DNA of 13,186 nt from an uncultured Clostridia bacterium. GTDB taxonomy: Bacteria; Bacillota; Clostridia; Christensenellales; UBA1242. Shown piece after piece: positions 1 to 6,800 of this stretch. Position 1 is the stretch's first letter, and each line of letters begins with the position of its first letter. The stretch is from NCBI GenBank assembly GCA_947623775.1, contig CANQHL010000032.1:1-13186 (forward strand), in the 5' to 3' direction. A program made the translations under genes and the position numbers. The notes beneath the pieces were generated by a model, which searched no databases, was not told the DNA's origin, and saw only the letters and a list, made by a program, of their open reading frames with translations.

Positions 1-182
1 TATTTTGCGTACTTACCTATTCCGCTTGGTTATTTTGTAAAACAAAAAGTACGCTTTATTTTGCGTACTTACCTATTTCGTCTGATTATTTTATAAAACA
101 AAAAGTACGCTTTATTTTGCGTACTTACCTATTCCTCTTGGTTATTTCTATAAAATAAAAGTACGCTTTATTTTGCGTACTT
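1..182. repeat. 56-bp tandem repeat of terminator-like hairpins (three units plus a partial fourth)
   Basis: The string TATTTTGCG recurs at 1, 57, 113 and 169, an exact 56-bp period. Each unit junction carries AAGTACGC, an 8-base loop (TTTATTTT) and GCGTACTT, so each can fold as an 8-bp hairpin (47-70, 103-126, 159-182). On the minus strand each hairpin is followed by a T-rich stretch, as in an intrinsic terminator. The roughly 30 bp between hairpins (ACCTATT.CG.. and onward) diverge by several substitutions between copies while the arms are identical. The array starts at or before the window edge, so the true copy number is unknown. It lies directly downstream of the floA operon. Confidence 0.9.
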
Positions 183-184
183 TT
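157..184 (-). terminator. Intrinsic terminator of the floA operon
   Basis: Read on the minus strand, AAAAGTACGC, loop AAAATAAA and GCGTACTTTT give a perfect 10-bp stem followed by ATTTTAT. It begins inside the stop codon region of the 174-residue gene. It is the longest-stemmed member of the 56-bp hairpin array, so the further copies may act as back-up terminators. Confidence 0.75.
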
Positions 185-707
185 ACTTGTCGTCTCTAAA
201 TTTATCAAAAATACTACCCAATAACATCGCTTTCATTTCCGGTGGCATCTCTCTAATCTTGTCTAGTAGTGTTTTATCAAAAATTTTTCTTGAATATGCG
301 TGCTCATTCAGAAAATCATCAAATTCCTTATCTCGGTCAATTTGGTTTTCCCCTGAATTTGTAAATTGTCTGTCTGGCATTCTTGGATATGGCATATCAT
401 ATCGCTCTTCACGTCTGTTATACATATCTTCTTCTTGCATCTGATCTTGCACATTTTCTTGCATTTCCGGCATTGGATGTTCTATTTGTTCTGAAATTTT
501 TTCCTTGGAAGAAATTTCACCTTGTGCAGTGTTTGTGTAGGTGACACTCCCCGTATTCTGCAATTGTTTTTCTTTCTTTATTTTATCAAGATTGTCCATC
601 AACAATTTTTTCTTTTTTTGATTGGACAACATGAAAAACACAAGTGCAATAACTATGATAGCAACCACGCCAACCGCAATCAAGATTAAGATTGTTTTAG
701 TTCCCAT
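183..707 (-). CDS. Small single-pass membrane protein coupled to FloA, unknown function
   Basis: 174 residues; family not recognised. Residues 5-28 form one hydrophobic helix, followed at once by a lysine cluster (31-34), which by the positive-inside rule puts the rest in the cytoplasm. Residues 40-125 are hydrophilic, rich in Glu, Gln, Met and Asn, and probably disordered. The C-terminus (about 128-172) is predicted helical, with DKEFDDFLNEHAYSRK and IREMPPEMKAMLLGSIFDKF, and looks like the conserved functional part. The start ATG overlaps the floA stop codon (TAATG), with GGGAG about 10 nt upstream, so translation is coupled to floA. It is inferred to be a FloA partner or a membrane-linked adaptor. 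Bacilli often pair floA with an NfeD-like gene; this protein has no NfeD features I can see. Confidence 0.8.
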   Translation of the reverse strand: MGTKTILILIAVGVVAIIVIALVFFMLSNQKKKKLLMDNLDKIKKEKQLQNTGSVTYTNTAQGEISSKEKISEQIEHPMPEMQENVQDQMQEEDMYNRREERYDMPYPRMPDRQFTNSGENQIDRDKEFDDFLNEHAYSRKIFDKTLLDKIREMPPEMKAMLLGSIFDKFRDDK

Positions 708-1753
708 TAAAAGAAGTCTCCCTCATCATCGGAATCGCCTCCACCAGGACGATTAGGATTGTTGTTGTCGTTGATTATAGCACGTCTCATCGCCGTGTCA
801 GCTTGAAGATTCATAAGTTTATAATAATCCATTACAGAGAAGCGTCCCTCTTTTATTGCTTGTGAGATTGCTCTTGGAACATCAGCCTCTGCTTCGAGAA
901 CCGCCGACTTCATTTCTTCGGTTTTTGTTCTCATCTTTAATTCTCTTATTTCCTCAGCATTCTTTCTTCTTTCAGCCTCTATTTGGGCAAAAACTTTCTC
1001 TTTTTCTGCTGATTTCAATTCTCTTTCAACATTTAAATCACGGCCAAGCTCCAAACTTGCAATATTTATATCAACAACATTAAACATGGATTTTTGTGTT
1101 ACAACACGCAAATCAAGGTTTGAAAGCAGGCATTTGTTTGGTTCTTTCAGAATATCTTTGTAATTTTTGGTTTTGGCAATGTTTTCCATAATCCAAGCAC
1201 TGATTGTGCCTTTTAAATCATCAAGACCTAATCCGCTGAGATATTTGTCAAGTTTAATCTTCACCGAAACCCTTGCCTTGGCGATTATTTCAATATCATC
1301 TTGTGTAAAAGCACCAATACCCTCAACCATTACAACGTTGGAATTTATACTATCATGGACAATTTGCATAATTGAGTGTGATGCAAGTTCAATCGCACTA
1401 GCAAGTGGGAAATCAAGTTTTAAGTTTGAACTTCCTGCAAGGTTGATTGCCTTTATTACTTCCACAGCGTTTCCGCCTGAAAGCATAAGATTTTCAATAT
1501 CATGAAAACTTAAATTTAAATTTGACTTTTTTGCCATTATAAAGGCGTTTACAAATTCATTTACATTCAATTTTCTGTTTTTAATTCCAATTAATTTAAA
1601 CGACGGGATGTAAATTCCTGAGAAAATTGCAGTAAAATAGCATTTTAACGGAACAAAACACAGATAAATTATGCCGGCCAGGAAGATTGCGCCAAAAACT
1701 GAAACTAATACTATGCTTGAAGTTCCAAAATTTAATAGTGATAAATAAGACAT
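707..1753 (-). CDS. floA: Flotillin-like protein FloA (SPFH family membrane scaffold)
   Basis: 348 residues against about 330 in the Bacillus FloA family. An N-terminal hydrophobic hairpin (about 12-45) anchors the protein in the cytoplasmic membrane. The SPFH region follows, with family-typical stretches such as KKSNLNLSFHDIENLMLSGG (75-94) and the segment VMVEGIGAFTQDDIEIIAKA near 142-161. A Glu/Ala/Lys-rich coiled coil (about 230-300, with AEKEKVFAQIEAERRKNAEE) drives oligomerisation. The tail PGGGDSDDEGDFF is acidic. FloA proteins form functional membrane microdomains that organise signalling and secretion complexes. The start has an AAGGGGG ribosome binding site and a good promoter (1774-1802). 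The gene is followed without a gap by the 174-residue membrane protein. Family assignment is firm; the cargo in this organism is unknown. Confidence 0.95.
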   Translation of the reverse strand: MSYLSLLNFGTSSIVLVSVFGAIFLAGIIYLCFVPLKCYFTAIFSGIYIPSFKLIGIKNRKLNVNEFVNAFIMAKKSNLNLSFHDIENLMLSGGNAVEVIKAINLAGSSNLKLDFPLASAIELASHSIMQIVHDSINSNVVMVEGIGAFTQDDIEIIAKARVSVKIKLDKYLSGLGLDDLKGTISAWIMENIAKTKNYKDILKEPNKCLLSNLDLRVVTQKSMFNVVDINIASLELGRDLNVERELKSAEKEKVFAQIEAERRKNAEEIRELKMRTKTEEMKSAVLEAEADVPRAISQAIKEGRFSVMDYYKLMNLQADTAMRRAIINDNNNPNRPGGGDSDDEGDFF

Positions 1754-1773
1754 ATTACCCCCTTATCAATTTA

Positions 1774-1802
1774 ATTGTACCACATTTTAGATGAATTGTA
1801 AA
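1774..1802 (-). promoter_or_regulatory. SigA-type promoter of the floA operon
   Basis: TTTACA (1797-1802), a 17-bp spacer and TACAAT (1774-1779) on the minus strand, about 20 bp upstream of the floA start. It lies just beyond the ogg stop codon, with no terminator between, so some read-through from ogg is possible. Confidence 0.75.
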
Positions 1803-1828
1803 TAACTTTTAAATAAAATATACCTTTT

Positions 1829-2665
1829 CTATATTTTTTTTAATTTTTCTCTGGAGTAATAGAAGAGATATTGTTGAGCATAACCGGAAAGGTCACCGAA
1901 TTCTCTCAAGAGATTTTCCCTTATTTGCTCTCGGTTCTCCAAATTTTCATAGAAATAACAATACATTTGTTTTATCCACGTGTCAACCGGAAAAACATCG
2001 CCTCTATGATAGCCAAACAACATGATGCAATCCGCAACTTTTGGTCCGACGCCACATAGATTAAGCAGTTTTTTGCGTAGTGTCTGAGAGTCTAGAGTTT
2101 TCCACTCATCTAGCAAGACTGGTGTTATTTCATGTAGCACTTTTACAAGATAGCCTGCGCGATAACCGGCACCCATTCTTTTAAAAAATTCTTCATCTTG
2201 TTCAAGTAGTTTTTCATATGTCGGAAAAGAATAAATATTTTCAGCAATTTTTTCACCTAAATTTCTTCTTAAATTGCTAAGAATAAGTTTAATTCTTTTT
2301 ATATTATTATTTGCGGAAATGATAAAAGAAATCAAAATTTCAAATAAATCTTGATTTAAAATTCTTATGCCACCACCAAAACTTATAGGTGTTTTCATAA
2401 TATTCAATTTTAATAATTTCTCTTTAATTTCATCATAATCGCGTTCTAAATCGAAAAAATGCACAAAAAATAGTGGTTTTTTCGTTTTTATCAGATAAAA
2501 ATCTTCTTTTTCTTCTATCTCGGCATACTGCGAATCTGGAAAAACTTTGTACACATTATTCTCACACGTATAACAAAAAATTTGACCACATTCAAGAATA
2601 TGAACGGGATTAAACTGACTTTTTGAAAATACTTTTATGTAATCATTGCCAACTTCATATTTCAT
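1829..2665 (-). CDS. ogg: 8-oxoguanine DNA glycosylase/AP lyase, OGG1 type
   Basis: 278 residues, a HhH-GPD base-excision repair enzyme that removes 8-oxoguanine and nicks the abasic site. An N-terminal OGG domain (about 1-95) precedes the helical core. The family's SNNN-like stretch appears as FIISANNNIKRI (114-125). The helix-hairpin-helix is LCGVGPKVADCIMLFG (203-218), in which K209 is the expected Schiff-base lysine. D228 in FPVDTWIK is the conserved catalytic aspartate. GYAQQYLFYYSR (261-272) is the typical C-terminal helix. No ribosome binding site precedes the ATG, and the -10 box sits only 6 nt upstream, so the mRNA looks leaderless. The next Met is too far into the protein to be the start. 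The gene stands alone behind the rpmA terminator. Confidence 0.93.
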   Translation of the reverse strand: MKYEVGNDYIKVFSKSQFNPVHILECGQIFCYTCENNVYKVFPDSQYAEIEEKEDFYLIKTKKPLFFVHFFDLERDYDEIKEKLLKLNIMKTPISFGGGIRILNQDLFEILISFIISANNNIKRIKLILSNLRRNLGEKIAENIYSFPTYEKLLEQDEEFFKRMGAGYRAGYLVKVLHEITPVLLDEWKTLDSQTLRKKLLNLCGVGPKVADCIMLFGYHRGDVFPVDTWIKQMYCYFYENLENREQIRENLLREFGDLSGYAQQYLFYYSREKLKKI

Positions 2666-2671
2666 AATTCA

Positions 2672-2700
2672 ATTATACACTATTTCAACAACAATTTCAA
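2672..2700 (-). promoter_or_regulatory. SigA-type promoter of ogg, giving a leaderless transcript
   Basis: TTGAAA (2695-2700), 17-bp spacer, TATAAT (2672-2677) on the minus strand. Only TGAATT separates the -10 box from the ATG, so transcription should begin at or within a base or two of the start codon. Confidence 0.7.
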
Positions 2701-2721
2701 TAATTAACTTAAATTATTAAA

Positions 2722-2747
2722 AAAAGACGACATTTTTATCGTCTTTT
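2722..2747 (-). terminator. Intrinsic terminator of the rplU-prp-rpmA operon
   Basis: Minus strand AAAAGACGA, 8-base loop, TCGTCTTTT: a perfect 9-bp stem with a continuing T tract, 8 bp after the rpmA stop. Confidence 0.9.
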
Positions 2748-2755
2748 GTTGCATT

Positions 2756-3031
2756 TTAGTTGTTCTCAACAGAAACAATCTTTTTGCCGTTTGATTCACC
2801 AAACTTAACCTTGCCGTCACAAGTAGCAAAAAGGGTGTAATCTTTTCCCATTCCTACATTTGTGCCAGGATAAATTTTTGTTCCTCTTTGTCTTACAATT
2901 ATAGAGCCAGCAGTAACAACCTCGCCGCCATATGCCTTTACTCCAAGACGTTTGCTATGAGATTCACGGCCGTTTTTAGAACTACCACCACCCTTTTTAT
3001 GAGCAAAAAGTTGAGCATTAAACTTAAACAT
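2756..3031 (-). CDS. rpmA: 50S ribosomal protein bL27, with cleavable N-terminal extension
   Basis: 91 residues. bL27 reaches into the peptidyl transferase centre of the large subunit. The core is canonical: SKRLGVKAYGGEVV, GSIIVRQRGTKIYPGTNVG, GKDYTLFA and GKVKFGE. The N-terminus MFKFNAQLFAHKKGG carries the Bacillota-type extension. By analogy with Staphylococcus aureus bL27 (cut after a Phe-Phe), cleavage is expected between F9 and A10, exposing the AHKKGG start that works in the ribosome. The protease for this, Prp, is encoded immediately upstream and its gene overlaps rpmA by 8 bp. The ribosome binding site GGAGG lies inside the end of prp. A terminator follows at 2722-2747. Confidence 0.97.
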   Translation of the reverse strand: MFKFNAQLFAHKKGGGSSKNGRESHSKRLGVKAYGGEVVTAGSIIVRQRGTKIYPGTNVGMGKDYTLFATCDGKVKFGESNGKKIVSVENN

Positions 3032-3344
3032 TTTTTACCTCCAATTTTGCAAATTTTTTTTCATCAATAATTATTGACTTAAATGATTCCATACAGGTTT
3101 TAAATAGAAATTGTACTTCTTTTTGAAAATCTTTGCTGTCCTCAATCATTATCTTTAAGTAACCATCACTTATTTCGCGAAAGTAATTTATTTTTAATAA
3201 ATCCGCTCCAACAATTGCAAGTTGTGCAACAGTTGAAATTTGAGCACATAGCAAATCTTTGCCATATTCATCTTTGCCCGTATGTCCGTTCACCTCAAAG
3301 CCAATATATTGATTGTTCCTTTTATAAAAAGTAATCTTTGTCAT
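3024..3344 (-). CDS. prp: Ribosomal processing cysteine protease Prp (YsxB family)
   Basis: 106 residues, full length for the family. Prp removes the short N-terminal extension of bL27 so that it can function in the ribosome. The catalytic pair is visible: H21 in the NGHTG motif and C33 in DLLCAQIS, at the family's usual spacing. It is the middle gene of the classic rplU-prp-rpmA operon. Its ribosome binding site (TAAGG) overlaps the restored rplU stop codon, 7 bp before the ATG, suggesting translational coupling. It overlaps rpmA by 8 bp. Its presence fits the MFKFNAQLF extension of the bL27 next door. Confidence 0.93.
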   Translation of the reverse strand: MTKITFYKRNNQYIGFEVNGHTGKDEYGKDLLCAQISTVAQLAIVGADLLKINYFREISDGYLKIMIEDSKDFQKEVQFLFKTCMESFKSIIIDEKKFAKLEVKNV

Positions 3345-3351
3345 TTTTACC

Positions 3352-3659
3352 TTACTTTTTAATTGACAATATCTTTAATTGAGTGAATGGTTGTCTGTGA
3401 CCTTGTTTCTTTCTCTCATTCTTCTTTGGCTTATATTTGAAAACAACGATTTTGTCACCTTTTCCGTGAGCAACAACTTCGGCTTTACATACAGCACACT
3501 AACGAAAGGATTGCCTGCCACAACAGAGCCATTATCACCGATGAGCATTACATTTAAAGTAACTTTATCACCAACTGCGTTATTGAGTTTTTCAACGCTG
3601 ATAACATCATCGGGTGCTACTCTGTACTGCTTTCCACCACATTGAACAATAGCAAACAT
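3352..3659 (-). CDS. rplU: 50S ribosomal protein bL21, reading frame broken by a one-base deletion
   Basis: Residues 1-54 are ordinary bL21 (MFAIVQCGGKQYRV, GNPFVS). As given, the frame then runs into an unrelated tail and stops at 3375, giving 94 residues. Adding one G near 3497 (AGTGTGCTG to AGTGGTGCTG) restores GAVCKAEVVAHGKGDKIVVF, then KYKPKKNERKKQGHRQPFTQ, then LKILSIKK, ending at TAA 3352-3354. That is 102 residues, the normal family length, with the conserved KYKPKKN and GHRQPFT motifs. The restored stop lies 7 bp before prp, as expected in this operon. Because the downstream frame is intact and bL21 is a housekeeping protein, a sequencing or assembly error is the likeliest cause; a real mutation is possible. 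AGGAGG precedes the ATG. Confidence 0.93.
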
Positions 3660-3663
3660 ATTT

Positions 3664-3735
3664 TACCTCCTCTAACCAAACTCGCTGTTTAACGGGTGCC
3701 TTTCGGACTTTATGAACCCTACACATGCGGATACC
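3664..3735 (-). ncRNA. L21-type ribosomal protein leader (5' UTR of rplU-prp-rpmA)
   Basis: Between the predicted transcription start (about 3735) and the rplU ribosome binding site lies an unusually GC-rich 70-nt segment. Nested pairings are visible on the minus strand: CGC (3727-3729) with GCG (3683-3685), then UGU with ACA and GGGU with ACCC. Inside these is a CCGAAAGG (3699-3706) GNRA-type tetraloop. Position, size and sequence style match the L21 leader known from low-GC Gram-positives, which is thought to control L21/L27 synthesis. I recall this family from knowledge and have not scored it against a covariance model. Confidence 0.6.
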
Positions 3736-3740
3736 TAGAT

Positions 3741-3769
3741 AATATATCACAATTCTTATAAAAAGTCAA
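3741..3769 (-). promoter_or_regulatory. SigA-type promoter of rplU-prp-rpmA
   Basis: TTGACT (3764-3769), 17-bp spacer, TATATT (3741-3746) on the minus strand. Transcription would start near 3735, just before the structured leader. Confidence 0.85.
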
Positions 3770-3834
3770 GAAAAAAGTTTGATTTACAATAAATTACTTT
3801 AAATAAAAAGCGTTTTTTGTCGTGCCAATAAATA

Positions 3835-3869
3835 AAAAATGAGATTGGCAAAATGCCAAACTCATTTTT
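3835..3869 (-). terminator. Intrinsic terminator of the large surface protein gene
   Basis: Minus strand AAAAATGAGTTTGGCA, loop TTT, TGCCAATCTCATTTTT: a 16-bp stem with a single T-T mismatch, running into TTTTTTATT. It lies 19 bp past the stop codon and separates this unit from the rplU promoter. Confidence 0.88.
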
Positions 3870-3888
3870 GCATATTTAAGATTTAATG

Positions 3889-6800
3889 TTATTCTTTATA
3901 ACGTTTTTCCTTTTTATCAAGTTTTACCTTAGAAACAACGAAGTAAATTACAACACCTGCAAGGATTGCAACTGAAAGGCCAATAAGAACTCCACCCATA
4001 ACTTCAGTTACGTTAACAGCTGATTTCTCGTCTGTTGTAACTTCAAAACTGTAAGTTCTTGACGTTTCATTTCCTGCTTCATCTTTAACAGAAATTGTCA
4101 ATTGATAAGTTCCTGCTTGCTCCAATTCTTTCTCAAACAAATATTTTCCATCTTCATCGGCAGAATTATAAATTTGTGTACTGCTTTCGTTGAGAGTGGT
4201 ATTTGCGATTGAAACTCTTAATGTTGAAAGAAGTTGATCACGGTCTTGAGTTATTGTATCAGACATTGTCAATGCTTCAAGGTTCAACACCATTTTGTCT
4301 CCAACTTTGTATTGTGCTTGAGTTAAGTCTTTGCCAAGCGTAAGTTTTGGAGGAACTGTATCACCATTTTTAATATCATATTCAAGCACTTTTGGTTCTC
4401 CAACATTGTTTCCTGTGCGGTCTTGTGCTTGGATTGAATATTTAATGTGATATACACCATTTGAAACAAGTTTAAGCACAACTTTGTTGTCACGTGTGTT
4501 GTCATCGCTTATTTCAAAATCTTCGTTGTTCTTCTCGGTAAGAACGCTGCTCCACTCTTCAAAGTTAAGACTTGCAAGTGTTGTGGTTGAGCCTTTTACA
4601 GTTTTAGTGATTACAACTGTTGATTCCTTGTTGTTTGTTTTGTAACCCTCACCATTGTATTGTATACTTGTAGGTTTGATGATTTCAATTTTTTCTCCAA
4701 GGGTTTCATATGAACGATTGTAATAATCTTCATCAATTGTTACATCAACAGAAACTCCGCCAACATTGATTGTGATTACTTTGCTTTCTTTTACCCATAA
4801 TTTAAGGTGACTCATCAAACTATTATACTCAGAACTATTTGATGTCGCAAGGTCCTTACTTGTATCAATTCCGAGTGGATCTTCATGAACAACAACCTTT
4901 TGTTGGTCTCTATCAACATACACATAGTAATTTTTGCTGCTCTTTTGATATCTTAAAGCCCCAGTTTCATCTAAATAAAGTTTTCCATCTGCGGCATTAT
5001 CTGCAAAAATTTCCTTATCATAACGAAGAATATAAACTTTATATTTCATCTTGAACAAGCCTCTCTGTGATGCAGAGAAGTAGTATTGATCAAGTGTGTA
5101 ATCTGCGTTTGCAGAAATAACTGTTGTAGTGTAATTTGTAGCAGTATAGCCATCATCTCCATCTTCGAGTCCAACATATCCATATTTTTCTTCATCTTTG
5201 ATGATTGAAATTGTTGGTGGAGTAAGATAGTAATGTGCACCTGGTTCAAGGTCTACAGGATCAGAAGTGATGTTGTCAATTTCAGGTTCATCTTCAACCG
5301 CACCACCTTTTACATCGTATACAAAGTAAGTTGTTACGCTGTGATTTGAAGCATCTTTAACTGTTACTGCAACCTGATATTCACCTGTTGTTGATGCTCT
5401 GAAATATCCTGCATTAACTTTGAATATTCCTCTTGATACATCAAATTCAGTTGACATATTAAGGTTTTGCAAATATGTTTTAGTTACTTCATCACCCTCA
5501 CCTTTAACAATTCTTAATATGGTGACTTGTGCAGACATATAGTTTACACCTGCATCTTTGAAATACAGTGTAGGAAGATTAATTTCTTTAGGTGCCTCAA
5601 TTTCTGTTGCCGTTGGAGCATTTTCAACCATATATAATGTTGGCATATCTCCATCAACAACTCTTGCAATTTTAACCACCTTGTTGAAGAAGCCTATATT
5701 TCCATCATCATCAACTGCATATGCGAGAATTTCAACATATTCTGCCGTTGTTGGAATTCTTTCATCTGATAAATCAATTGTATAAGATGTTTTAGTTGTA
5801 TCAAGATACCAGCCAGTGCCTTTAAGAACTCCGTTTGTATCTGCTTGTGTAACATACCACTTATTTTTGTCTTTGTCGTTGACATTTTCTTTCTTTGCTA
5901 TCACATATTCAAAGCTTCCAGCAGTAAGTGTAGACTCAACCGGCTCTTTTGTTCCACTGAGGAATCTGTATGCTGTAACTGTGTCAAGACGAGTGTCTTG
6001 AGTATCTGTTGCTGAAGCAACATTGAATTCAATCTTATCTGTTGGAAGATATGCTGCTTGCAAATCTGTTGGGAATGTCACTGTTGGTGTTTCGTTGTCA
6101 CTATAACCTGAAGAAAGGTTTACTGTATACAACTTTCTTGTTTCAGAATTTATTCCATCACTTGCATAGTAGTAAAGTGTAATGCTTGGCTCATCATCAA
6201 AATCTGCTCTGTTTTCACTTTGCGGTTTAATCCAAGCATATCCAACGCCACTTTGAGAATTATTTATTAATTTTTCTCTTACTTGTTCATCACTTTCGGT
6301 TAATTCAGGAACGATAACGTCACTTTCACCGCCAACCCCTTGATTGAATTTTGTTGTTACAAGCAAAAATCTATTGTCTTTCAAGAATGTCTTAATATCA
6401 TTAACATCGCTTGTATTCTTTCCAGCAAGCAACATTTGTTTGCTTAATTCATAGTTATCTAAGATGATTTGCTTCAATACATTATCCAAATTTTGTTCAC
6501 CTGATTCTACCTTAGGGGCAAAAATAAGGTTGTATGAATTATAAATGCTCTCATCTTCATCATCACCAATGATGTACTTGCTTAAAGTTGTGTTATCTCT
6601 TATTTCTCTTCTTAATTTAAGATCTTCTTTTGCAACCATGTTGTCTGTTCCGCCTACAGCATAGAGAATTATGTTGCGGTTTACAGATCTGTTTTTGATT
6701 TTGTTTTCAACACTTACATAAGAGTTGTCTTTTTCATTGTAAGATGTGTCTTTTCCATCATAAACATAAACGTTTGCGGCACGAGTGTCTTTTACATTGT

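Noticed and set aside
1..182. Possible CRISPR array (regular 56-bp spacing with conserved arms)
   Set aside because: The segments between arms are near-copies of one another rather than unique spacers, there are no cas genes nearby, and the conserved part behaves as a transcription terminator.
856..1505. Plus-strand open frames opposite floA (856-1083, 1167-1505)
   Set aside because: They are shadows of the well-supported floA frame, with no ribosome binding site and no family resemblance.
3375..3510. Novel C-terminal domain on the 94-residue bL21 reading
   Set aside because: The adjacent frame encodes the standard bL21 C-terminus, so the novel tail is a frameshift artefact.
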